A model generated the notes under the pieces. It worked only from the letters and a program-made list of their open reading frames with translations, was not told the DNA's origin and did no database searches. Shown piece after piece: positions 19,192-27,119 of a DNA stretch of 64,000 bases (position 1 is its first letter; each line of letters opens with the position of its first letter). Origin of the DNA: Sphingobacteriales bacterium (lineage in GTDB: Bacteria > Bacteroidota > Bacteroidia > Chitinophagales > JADIYW01); NCBI GenBank assembly GCA_016719635.1, contig JADJYT010000002.1, positions 1 to 64,000 on the forward strand, read 5' to 3'. A program made the position numbers and the translations under genes.

Positions 19192-20145
19192 ATGAACGAA
19201 AACATAAAACCGACAGAAAATCGAACCCTTTTTAATATTAAGGTGTCCGACATTTCACCAAATCCGTTTAATCCACGACTAATTTTCGACCCAGAAGATT
19301 TAAATGAATTAAAAATCTATAGCAAAAGTTAACATTCTAGTGCCTGTAACGGTATATAGAAATACTAAAAGTCATCCAAAAACACCATATATCCTTCTTG
19401 ATGGAGAAAGACGATGGAGATGTGCTCAAGAATTGAATATGGAAACAATTCCAGCGAATATCATTGATGAGCCATCCGATGATACTCAGAACATTTTATA
19501 TATGTTCAACATTCACCACTTTAGAAAGGAATGGGCACTATTTCCGACAGCACTTAAACTTGAAACTGTAATTGAAAAAATCGGAACAGATCAAGAAAGT
19601 ATTTTAGCGGATTTTACTGGTGTGAGTAGATCAATGATTAGAAGGTGTAAAACACTACTATGGTATCCCAAGAAATATAGAGATGTATTAATGGAAAAGG
19701 GTGGTAAAATATCTACCGACTTTTTTATTGAGTTATTTCCTATTGCCCATAAATTAAGTAGCATTCCCGAATTTCAATATCCAGATGGAACTGAAAATTT
19801 AGTTGATAAAATGATTACTAAATTTTTAGAGCAAAAAACATTTTATGATGTTAAGGAATTTCGCGAAATCAGAAAATCATTGGGCTATTTTGAAAAAATT
19901 GGACAATTAGGAGAATTCGCAGATAAGGTCAAAGAATTTATTGAAAATAACCACAAGGGCTTGGAAGTATTCGTTACTCCTGAAATCAAGAAGACCGCAC
20001 TAGGAATAATGTAATTAAATACGTTAGCTATTTAAACACCACACTAAAGGACATAAACTCAGATTTAATCAGTGATTACTCTTATGTAATTCAGCTACAG
20101 CTTTTGCAAAAAACTTTAAAAGAATTATTGGAGGAGATTGACTAA
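19192..20145 (+). pseudogene. ParB-like protein, frameshifted (cassette 17)
   Basis: ATG at 19192 gives MNENIKPTENRTLFNIKVSDISPNPFNPRLIF, the ParB N-terminal strand with the NPFNPR box. A break near 19315 leads to VPVTVYRNTKSHP and LLDGERRWRCAQEL, the ParB/Srx GERRWRA-type motif. Then comes a helix-turn-helix-like region (ADFTGVSRSMIRRCKTLL). A second break near 19995 adds NVIKYVSYLNTTLKDINSD and ends ELLEEID at 20145. Rejoined length is about 317 residues. It is far from any parA or origin, so a conflict or nucleotide-sensing role with the next gene is more likely than partitioning. Confidence 0.65.
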
Positions 20146-20146
20146 T

Positions 20147-20955
20147 ATGAAAGAGATAATAGACAAATTATATTTCCTTTGGAAAAATGGCAAAAGCTTA
20201 GAGACAAAACTTGCTGCCTATCAAGGCTACAGGCACAATTCAATTATTCATTGGAAAAATCAAACTGGACTACCTTGGTCATTAGTTTTAAAAATCCTCG
20301 ACAATTTTGAAATCTATACTGCTCCTAAAATCCGATCCGCAATTCGACAAGTTGTCTATGATAATGAAAATGTTTTTCTCAAGAAAACTGTTTTATAACT
20401 GGATTTGGAAATGCGGGCAAAAGTGGCGACATAATTCTTTATGACTTTTCACATACGATAGAGGTAAATCAAAAAAAAATAAAAAAGACATGGGAATTGA
20501 ATTCACTTCCTGAAGGCAGCACTATAATATTTGTGGAGGACATTATAGGGACAGGAACTCAATCAGTTGACTTTATTCAGAATAAAATAAATCAAATTAT
20601 CAAACCAAGTCATATTCCTTATCTGTTTAGTTTATGTGCCACTCCTAAAGGGATAGAAAACGTGACGGAAAATACTCACTTCAAAGTTTTATCAGGCATA
20701 ATGTTGACAGAAATGCATCAGCACTACTCAGAACAATCTCGATTATTTACAAATAAAGAAAAGGCGAAAATCAAAGCTGTTAATGAATTACTCAAAAGAC
20801 CAGGTTCTTTTGATTTCGACCTTGGGCTTATGTTGGCTTTTTATTTTACAATACCAAATAACACTATGCCAATATTCTGGAAAGACGGTTACAATTACAT
20901 TGACACTAACGGAAACAGCAGACAATGGACTGCACTTTTACCAAGACAATTTTGA
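20147..20955 (+). pseudogene. Phosphoribosyltransferase-like protein, one frameshift (cassette 17)
   Basis: ATG at 20147 follows the ParB-like stop by one base, so the two are coupled. The N-terminal part MKEIIDKLYFLWKNGKSLETK to LKKTV is read in one frame. A missing base near 20392 joins it to FITGFGNAGKSGDIILYDFSH and then IIFVEDIIGTGTQSVDF (about 20529-20575), the acidic PRPP-binding loop of the phosphoribosyltransferase fold. The tail (RPGSFDFDLGLMLAFYF ... PIFWKDGYNY) resembles phosphoribosyltransferase-like domains of DNA-conflict systems. The DD/ED pair is present but substrate and reaction are unknown. Confidence 0.6.
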
Positions 20956-20964
20956 TAAAAACGC

Positions 20965-21096
20965 CACTAACACGGGTTTTGCGTCAGGCGGGGTGACGTG
21001 CAAACTTGGAGCTTTGTGCTTCTACTCAGGTGCAGTGCTGGTTGACAGTTTTTTGCTCCGAAACCCACCCGAACGCAAAGCCCCAAAACGTTAGCG
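20965..21096 (+). other. attC 17
   Basis: R'' CACTAAC, R' GTTAGCG. Arms GGGTTTTGCGTCAGGCGGG and CCCACCCGAACGCAAAGCCC. Cassette 17 starts GTTAGTGGC and ends GCCACTAAC. Confidence 0.92.
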
Positions 21097-21236
21097 GTAA
21101 TGCGACCACCGACACGGAAACACAATGACAGACAACAATTGAAAATAAATTTTGGATACAACATTCCCTATTTTGGACACTTATTAAAAAAGTAGTTGTT
21201 TGACATTTGCATTATCAATTTTAAAACAAATAAAAA

Positions 21237-22088
21237 ATGCAAAAAGTAAAATTAAACAACGGTATAGAAATGCCAATTTTAGGTTTCGGGGTTTTCCAAA
21301 TCCCTGACGAAAAAGAATGTGAACAAGCGGTTCTTGATGCTATCGAAACAGGTTACAGACTAATTGACACCGCAGCTTCTTATCAAAATGAAAAAGCAGT
21401 TGGTAACGCTATCAAAAAAAGTGGAGTTGCAAGACAAGAGCTTTTTATTACAACCAAATTATGGGCGGAAGATATGGGCTACGAAAAAACAAAATTAGCT
21501 TTTCAAAAGTCTTTAAATAAACTGCAATTAGACTATTTTGATTTATATCTTATTCATCAACCTTATGGAGATGTTTTTGGTTCTTGGAAAGCAATGCAAG
21601 AGTTGTATCACGAAGGAAAAATAAAAGCTATTGGTGTTGCAAATTTTCATCCAGATAGAGTTATTGACTTGATTATTAATAGTGGGTTTACACCTGCTGT
21701 TAATCAAATTGAAACGCATCCTTTTCATCAGCAAATTGAAAGTCATCAATTTTTAATAGACAACAATGTTCAAACCCAATCTTGGGGACCTTTTGCCGAA
21801 GGAAAAAATGATATTTTCAATAACGAAACACTAAAAAATATTGCCGAAAAAAATAAAAAATCGGTAGCACAAGTTATTCTTCGTTGGCTCGTTCAAAGAA
21901 ATATTATCGCCATTCCAAAATCAGTTCGCAAAGAAAGAATGGCAGAAAATTTCAATATTTTTGATTTTGAACTTTCTGAAACTGAAATGCAAACCATCTC
22001 AACGTTAGACAATAAAACAAGTTTATTTTTTGACCATAGAGACCCAAATATGGTAAAATGGATTAGCGAAAGAAAATTAAACAACTAA
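21237..22088 (+). CDS. Aldo/keto reductase (cassette 18, gene 1)
   Basis: 283 residues, typical for the family. NAD(P)H-dependent reduction of aldehydes or ketones in the cytoplasm is expected. Visible residues include the tetrad: LIDTAASYQNE (Asp, Tyr), TTKLWAED (Lys) and LIHQP (His); the C-terminal IAIPKSVRKERM is the NADP phosphate-binding loop. The sequence is closest in style to bacterial 2,5-diketogluconate-reductase-type members. It is the first of three same-strand genes in one cassette, 147 bases after the cassette start, so a private promoter is possible. The gene is intact, unlike most in cassettes 2-17. Confidence 0.88.
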   Translation: MQKVKLNNGIEMPILGFGVFQIPDEKECEQAVLDAIETGYRLIDTAASYQNEKAVGNAIKKSGVARQELFITTKLWAEDMGYEKTKLAFQKSLNKLQLDYFDLYLIHQPYGDVFGSWKAMQELYHEGKIKAIGVANFHPDRVIDLIINSGFTPAVNQIETHPFHQQIESHQFLIDNNVQTQSWGPFAEGKNDIFNNETLKNIAEKNKKSVAQVILRWLVQRNIIAIPKSVRKERMAENFNIFDFELSETEMQTISTLDNKTSLFFDHRDPNMVKWISERKLNN

Positions 22089-22092
22089 CATT

Positions 22093-23226
22093 ATGAACAG
22101 AAGAGATATTTTAAAAACAGCAGGATTGGCAATTGCAGGTAGTGCTTTGCTTCCTTTGAACGGTTTTGCACAAGTTGCAAAAACTGAAAATAAAGAAAAT
22201 GATGTTCAACCTATTTTATCCGATAAACGAAAATTAGGAAAGTTAGAAGTTTCTGCTATTGGTTTGGGCGTACAAAATATGTGGCGAACTTATCAAACCA
22301 CGATTCCGAACCGAAAAGAAATGCACAACATCATTCAAAAAGCGTATGAAAATGGTGTTACATTATTTGACACAGCTGAAGCCTATGGACCTTTTGAAAG
22401 CGAAAAAATATTGGGCGAAGCAACTTCTTCCTTCAGAGATAAAATTGTGATAGAATCTAAATATGGTTTCGATATTGATGAAAACGGAAAACGAACTGGT
22501 AAATTAAACAGCCAACCCGAACATATTAAAAAGGTTGTAGAAGCAATGTTGAAGCGACTTCGTACCGACAGAATTGATTTATTATATCAGCACAGAGTTG
22601 ACCCAAATGTGCCGATTGAAGATGTAGTTGGAGCAATAAAAGATTTGATAAAAGAAGGTAAAATATTGTATTACGGACTTTCGGAAGCTGGCGAACATAC
22701 CATTAGAAGAGCACACAAGGAGCATCCTGTTTCAGCCGTTCAAAACGAATATTCGCTTTTGTGGCGTGGAGCAGAAGAAAAAATCATTCCAATGTGTGAA
22801 GAATTAGGAATCGGTTTTGTTCCTTGGAGTCCGCTTGGTGTTGGGTTTTTGGCAGGTGCAATTGACGAAAACACTCGTTTTGCTCAAGGCGATTTTAGAG
22901 GTTTAACCACACGCTTTACACCCGAAAATATTGCTAAAAATATGCCTTTGGTTCAACTTGTAAAAAAGTGGAGTGAAGCAAAGGAAGTATCAATGGCTCA
23001 AATTTCGCTGGCTTGGTTGTTGGCTCAAAAACCTTGGATTGTACCAATTCCAGGCACTACACAAATGGCACATTTGATGGACAATATCGGTGGCGAAAAT
23101 GTGAAATTATCTTCAACAGAATGGAAAGCGTTTAACGATGAATTAAGCACCATTCAAATTTTTGGAGAAAGATTTCCACCTTATGTACAAGCCATTTCGG
23201 GCGTGGAAGCACCTTTGAAAAAATAA
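22093..23226 (+). CDS. Exported aldo/keto reductase with Tat-like signal (cassette 18, gene 2)
   Basis: 377 residues starting MNRRDILKTAGLAIAGSALLPLNGFAQ. The RRD-x-L-K pair and hydrophobic stretch ending FAQ fit a twin-arginine signal, so the enzyme would fold with its cofactor and be exported. The catalytic tetrad is present: LFDTAEAYGPFESE, IESKYGF and LYQHRVDP. The nucleotide-binding loop is VPIPGTTQ. The gene follows the first reductase by four bases. A pair of a cytoplasmic and a Tat-exported reductase with a regulator suggests a detoxification or aldehyde/sugar-reduction operon. Confidence 0.85.
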   Translation: MNRRDILKTAGLAIAGSALLPLNGFAQVAKTENKENDVQPILSDKRKLGKLEVSAIGLGVQNMWRTYQTTIPNRKEMHNIIQKAYENGVTLFDTAEAYGPFESEKILGEATSSFRDKIVIESKYGFDIDENGKRTGKLNSQPEHIKKVVEAMLKRLRTDRIDLLYQHRVDPNVPIEDVVGAIKDLIKEGKILYYGLSEAGEHTIRRAHKEHPVSAVQNEYSLLWRGAEEKIIPMCEELGIGFVPWSPLGVGFLAGAIDENTRFAQGDFRGLTTRFTPENIAKNMPLVQLVKKWSEAKEVSMAQISLAWLLAQKPWIVPIPGTTQMAHLMDNIGGENVKLSSTEWKAFNDELSTIQIFGERFPPYVQAISGVEAPLKK

Positions 23227-23253
23227 AGTAAATTTGGAAATTGAATTTATAAA

Positions 23254-24165
23254 ATGAGTAAAGAAAATAATATCAATCAAGTAAGATCGGTAAGTCAATA
23301 TCACCAATTATGTGGGTTGGCAAAACCATTACATCCGTTGGTAAGTGTAGTAAATTTAGCAGAAATTGATTTTTTCAAAAGCGAAGATTTTTGGAAACAT
23401 TATGCCAATAATTTATATACCATTTCCATCAAAAAAGGAATGAATTCAAAACTAATTTACGGACAAACCGAATTTGATTTTGATGATGGCGTTTTGGTTG
23501 TTACAGCACCAAAACAAGTTATCAGTATCGAAAAATTAGAAAAAATACAATTGACAGGTTACAAACTTCTGTTTCATCCCGATTTTGTGCAAGGTTATTC
23601 GTTAGCAAAGATTATTCATAATTACGGTTTTTTCTCCTATAGCAATAACAAAGCATTATTTCTATCCGACAAAGAAGAGCAAATAATTTTGAACCTATTT
23701 AAATCTATAGAGCAAGAATGTCAAAACAACACCGACCAATTTAGCCAAGATGTTTTGATTGCAAATATTGAATTGCTTTTAGTACATATCGACAGATATT
23801 ACAACAGACAATTTCTTACAAGAAAAAATATCAGCAATGATACTTTATCTCAAATGGAAGAAATTTTGAACAACTATTTTGAAGCTGAACCCACACAATT
23901 ACCAACCGTTCAATATGTTGCAGATAAACTTAATTTATCACCAACTTATTTAAGCGACTTACTGAAAAACTTGACTGGACTAACAGCACAACAACACATT
24001 CACGAAAAATTGATAGAAAAAGCCAAAGAATTGTTATCTACTTCAAACCTTTCAGTAAGTGAAATTGCGTATCAATTGGGCTTTGAATTTCCTCAATCGT
24101 TCAACAAATTATTCAAAAAGAAAACCGACTTAACACCATTAGAATTTAAACAATCATTTAATTAA
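23254..24165 (+). CDS. AraC-family transcriptional regulator (cassette 18, gene 3)
   Basis: 303 residues. The N-terminal ~190 residues form a cupin-like sensor (QYHQLCGLAKPLHPLVSVVNL, LTGYKLLFHPDF). The C-terminal ~100 form two helix-turn-helix motifs (VQYVADKLNLSPTYLSDLLKNLTG and VSEIAYQLGFEFPQSFNKLFKKKTDLTPLEF), the AraC/XylS signature. It follows the reductase genes by 27 bases and probably controls them. A regulator inside a cassette lets the operon respond to its inducer wherever the cassette lands. Confidence 0.88.
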   Translation: MSKENNINQVRSVSQYHQLCGLAKPLHPLVSVVNLAEIDFFKSEDFWKHYANNLYTISIKKGMNSKLIYGQTEFDFDDGVLVVTAPKQVISIEKLEKIQLTGYKLLFHPDFVQGYSLAKIIHNYGFFSYSNNKALFLSDKEEQIILNLFKSIEQECQNNTDQFSQDVLIANIELLLVHIDRYYNRQFLTRKNISNDTLSQMEEILNNYFEAEPTQLPTVQYVADKLNLSPTYLSDLLKNLTGLTAQQHIHEKLIEKAKELLSTSNLSVSEIAYQLGFEFPQSFNKLFKKKTDLTPLEFKQSFN

Positions 24166-24192
24166 CTACAGCGGACAAAAAAGAAGCACTAC

Positions 24193-24288
24193 CGCTAACA
24201 GCACCTACTGGTAATTTTTTGCGGGTTAGCGCTCAAATGCGTAAATTGGACTTAGCAAAAAACTTCCAGTAGCTGCAAAACGTTATAG
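24193..24288 (+). other. attC 18 (short, 96 bp)
   Basis: R'' CGCTAAC, R' GTTATAG. Arms AGCACCTACTGG and CCAGTAGCTGC with a second pair GCGGGTTAGCGC. The loop is about 35 bases shorter than in the other sites. Cassette 18 starts GTTAGCGGTA and ends TACCGCTAAC, 3.1 kb apart. Confidence 0.88.
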
Positions 24289-24297
24289 GGCATTTTA

Positions 24298-24732
24298 ATG
24301 ACAACACAAAAAGGACAAATACGTATCGGACATTTTGAGAACTTCAAAGGTGAAGACTCCATACTTATTTCTGTGGACATCAATGGCCTATTAGAACTTG
24401 AAGACCTATTCTTGAAATTGGCTGGCGGACTTACTGAATTTGACTTTTCAAATTTGACAAGCCTTGACAATAAATTTAAATTGCAATTAAAAGCATATAA
24501 TGACAAAGACAATGTTGGTCTTAGACAAACTAAGCCAACGACATATGAGTGGAAAGTAACAAAAGAAAAATGGGGAGTATTTAGAGAAAAAATTACAGGT
24601 TTGAGAATGAGTGTAGTTAGCGGACATCAATACTTAGACAGCGATTCTGTCGACAATGATGACTTACAAGTTATTATTTCATTAAATGAATACCCATTGA
24701 CATTTTGGTTGAAACATAAAATAGGGTTTTGA
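24298..24732 (+). CDS. Hypothetical protein (cassette 19)
   Basis: 144 residues, intact, starting MTTQKGQIRIGHFENFKGEDSIL. It is soluble and beta-rich, with no signal peptide, membrane helix or recognised motif. The ATG is 10 bases after R', so the gene has no promoter of its own and depends on transcription from the left. The stop is 34 bases before attC 19. Confidence 0.6.
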   Translation: MTTQKGQIRIGHFENFKGEDSILISVDINGLLELEDLFLKLAGGLTEFDFSNLTSLDNKFKLQLKAYNDKDNVGLRQTKPTTYEWKVTKEKWGVFREKITGLRMSVVSGHQYLDSDSVDNDDLQVIISLNEYPLTFWLKHKIGF

Positions 24733-24765
24733 TAAGTGAAACTAACCGTCAAAGAAAAAAACGCC

Positions 24766-24940
24766 CTATAACAGCACCTAAAACTTATGCGGGCGACATC
24801 AAAGCATTTGCAAATTTCAAGGTCGCTCCGCGAAACATATTTTCATTTTGCAAATGCCTAGAAACATAGTATCTTTATTTTAACGTTTCGTTAGACGAGT
24901 GTTCCAAAACCGCACAAGTTCTAGCTGCAAACCGTTGGTG
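24766..24940 (+). other. attC 19 (long, 175 bp)
   Basis: R'' CTATAAC, R' GTTGGTG. Outer arms AGCACCTA / TAGCTGC and ACTTATGCGG / CCGCACAAGT as in attC 9, 13 and 18. The loop holds a second perfect 11-bp inverted repeat (GCATTTGCAAA at 24804, TTTGCAAATGC at 24847) and an internal CGTTAGAC at 24889-24896. Cassette 19 starts GTTATAGGGC and ends GCCCTATAAC. Confidence 0.85.
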
Positions 24941-25033
24941 GCAAGCGTGTTAGACCACATCGTTACCAAGAAGATTCGACAACTAGAACTATTCTCTAAA
25001 AATACGCAGAAGATAAAAACACTGATATTTTGA

Positions 25034-25096
25034 GAAATAATCTCAATTTATAGTGATTATTAGGTTTTAATGCTTATTATTGCGAAATAATCTCAA
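25034..25096 (+). promoter_or_regulatory. Paired 13-bp direct repeat upstream of the RloA-like gene
   Basis: GAAATAATCTCAA occurs at 25034-25046 and again at 25084-25096, exactly 50 bp apart. The first copy sits in a small palindrome (TTGAGAAATAATCTCAA). Both lie in the noncoding start of cassette 20, the second ending 13 bases before the ATG. This looks like an operator pair; no regulator gene is in the cassette. Confidence 0.4.
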
Positions 25097-25109
25097 AACA
25101 AAAGCAATT

Positions 25110-26405
25110 ATGTTACTAGAATTTAGTGTCGCAAACTTCCTTTCTTTTCGTGAAAGAAAGACTTTGAACTTAGTTGCATCAAGCATAAGTGACTACAAAG
25201 AAACAAATACTATTACGTCTGAAAGGCACACACTTTTAAAAGGAGCTATAATTTATGGTGCTAATGCTAGTGGTAAATCAAACTTCATTCGTGCTATGAG
25301 CACAATGAAAAGAATAGTAATGCAATCATTTAATCAATCTTCCACAAAGCCTTTAGACGTTGCTCCATTCTTATTGAATACTGAAACTGAAAATAGCCCA
25401 TCACATTTTGAAGTTCTATTTGAAATATTAAATGTCAGATACAGATATGGATTTGAAATAACAAACAAGGAAGTAGTAAGTGAATGGTTATTTGAATCAA
25501 AGAAAAATGCCGAAAAATTATTATTCGTTAGAGAAGGTGATGGAATAGAAGTGTCGCCTTCTTTTAAAGAAGCAGAAAACCTTGAAAGTAAAACAAGAAA
25601 TAACGCTTTATTCTTATCAATTATAGACCAATTTAATGGAGTTACAGCTAAAAGAATAATGAATTGGTTCAATAACTTTATTACCATTTCAGGACTAACT
25701 CACGAGAACTATGAAATGGTAACATTTAAGATGCTAGAAAAAGAAAAGACGGCAAAAACTTTAGGTGATTTTTATGACACATTAGATTTAGGTTTTGACG
25801 GACTTTCAGTGAGTAAAGAGAAATTCAACCCTAAAAGAATTCCAGAAGATGCACCCGAATCTTTGGTTAAGTTATTAATCAAAGACTTCGAAGGTGCTTT
25901 TCGCTTCAAAATAAAGACATTACACAAAAAGTATAACAAGGATAACGTAAATATAGATGATGTTGAGTTTGATATGCGTAGTCAAGAATCAGCAGGAACT
26001 AACAAAGTATTTAATATATCAGGACCTATTTTTGATGTATTACACGATGGTGGCGTATTGGTAATTGACGAGCTTGATTCCAGTTTGCATCCACTAATGA
26101 CGTTAGCTATAACAAGGCTCTTTAATTCAGAAAAAGATAATTCTAAAAATGCACAATTAATTTTCTCAACTCACGATACCAATTTATTTTCCTATGGAAA
26201 GTATCGAAGAGACCAAATTTATTTTGTAGAAAAAGACAAATACGGTGCATCTGATTTATATTCATTGGTTGAGTATCGAGAAGAAGATGGTAATAAGGTT
26301 CGTAAAGACCGTTCATTTGAAAGTGATTATATACAGGGCAGATATGGTGCTGTTCCTTACATTGGAGATATTTCTAAAATTGTATCGGAATGGCAAGAAA
26401 AGTAA
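25110..26405 (+). CDS. RloA-like AAA ATPase (cassette 20)
   Basis: 431 residues from ATG at 25110 (MLLEFSVANFLSFRERKTLNLVAS). The frame is open upstream, but this start matches the family. Walker A is YGANASGKSNF (about 25258); the ABC-like half near the end has GVLVIDELDSSLHPLM (Walker B) and QLIFSTHDTNLF (switch His). Such SMC/OLD-type ATPases sense or activate a partner nuclease. The gene overlaps the RloB-like gene by 16 bases. ATPase plus TOPRIM pairs act in several antiphage systems (PARIS, Gabija and OLD-type retron effectors are known relatives in architecture). Intact. Confidence 0.85.
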   Translation: MLLEFSVANFLSFRERKTLNLVASSISDYKETNTITSERHTLLKGAIIYGANASGKSNFIRAMSTMKRIVMQSFNQSSTKPLDVAPFLLNTETENSPSHFEVLFEILNVRYRYGFEITNKEVVSEWLFESKKNAEKLLFVREGDGIEVSPSFKEAENLESKTRNNALFLSIIDQFNGVTAKRIMNWFNNFITISGLTHENYEMVTFKMLEKEKTAKTLGDFYDTLDLGFDGLSVSKEKFNPKRIPEDAPESLVKLLIKDFEGAFRFKIKTLHKKYNKDNVNIDDVEFDMRSQESAGTNKVFNISGPIFDVLHDGGVLVIDELDSSLHPLMTLAITRLFNSEKDNSKNAQLIFSTHDTNLFSYGKYRRDQIYFVEKDKYGASDLYSLVEYREEDGNKVRKDRSFESDYIQGRYGAVPYIGDISKIVSEWQEK

Positions 26406-27109
26406 AAATACCCAATCATATTAAGAAAAGACACGAGCGAACTGAGTCTAAACGTTTAGAAGAAACAAAATCTAAGCGTAGGTTTTTCCTGATTGTGTGT
26501 GAAGGAGAAAAAACAGAACCAAATTATTTCGAATCTCTTAAAAACGATTTGCCTAAAGGGGTATTAGATATTTATGATTTTAAAATCTTAGGTAATGGGC
26601 ATAACACAGTTTCACTAGTCAATAGTGCAATGGCTTTACGAAATAAATGGCAAGCACAAACAAATAGAACAGTTGACAAATTGTGGATAGTATTTGATAA
26701 AGATAGTTTTTCAGACCAATCTTTCAATTCAGCTATTCAAACCAGCATTGCAAATAGTCCTGGTGTTGATTGTGCTTGGACAAATGAAGCTTTTGAACTT
26801 TGGTATCTATTGCATTTTCACTATTACAACACAGGTATAAGTAGAAAGCAATATCAGGATTTGATAGAAGACAATTTTAAGAAAAAAGGATTAAAAGATT
26901 ACGTATACAAAAAGAATAGCACGGAAATGTATTCCTTATTGGAAACCTACGCAAGTAGAGAAAATGCTATAAAAAACGCTGTGAATCTAGAAAAACTTTA
27001 TGTTGGACAACAAAACTATTCAGTTCAAAACCCTTGCACAATGGTTTATAAGCTTGTTGCTGAACTTTTTGGACTAGAAAAAATAATTGATGAAGAAAAC
27101 AACAAATAA
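26390..27109 (+). CDS. RloB-like TOPRIM protein (cassette 20)
   Basis: 239 residues. A basic N-terminus (MARKVKIPNHIKKRHERTESKR) precedes FFLIVCEGEKTEPNYFESL, in which the Glu of CEGEKTE is the TOPRIM acidic residue. LWIVFDKDSFSDQSF supplies the DxD pair. Then come WTNEAFELWYLLHFHYY and a helical tail. This layout is that of RloB, first described beside type I restriction loci and now treated as an abortive-infection effector with RloA. A metal-dependent nuclease role is inferred. Translationally coupled to the ATPase and ending 10 bases before attC 20. Confidence 0.85.
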   Translation: MARKVKIPNHIKKRHERTESKRLEETKSKRRFFLIVCEGEKTEPNYFESLKNDLPKGVLDIYDFKILGNGHNTVSLVNSAMALRNKWQAQTNRTVDKLWIVFDKDSFSDQSFNSAIQTSIANSPGVDCAWTNEAFELWYLLHFHYYNTGISRKQYQDLIEDNFKKKGLKDYVYKKNSTEMYSLLETYASRENAIKNAVNLEKLYVGQQNYSVQNPCTMVYKLVAELFGLEKIIDEENNK

Positions 27110-27119
27110 GAACGCCAGC

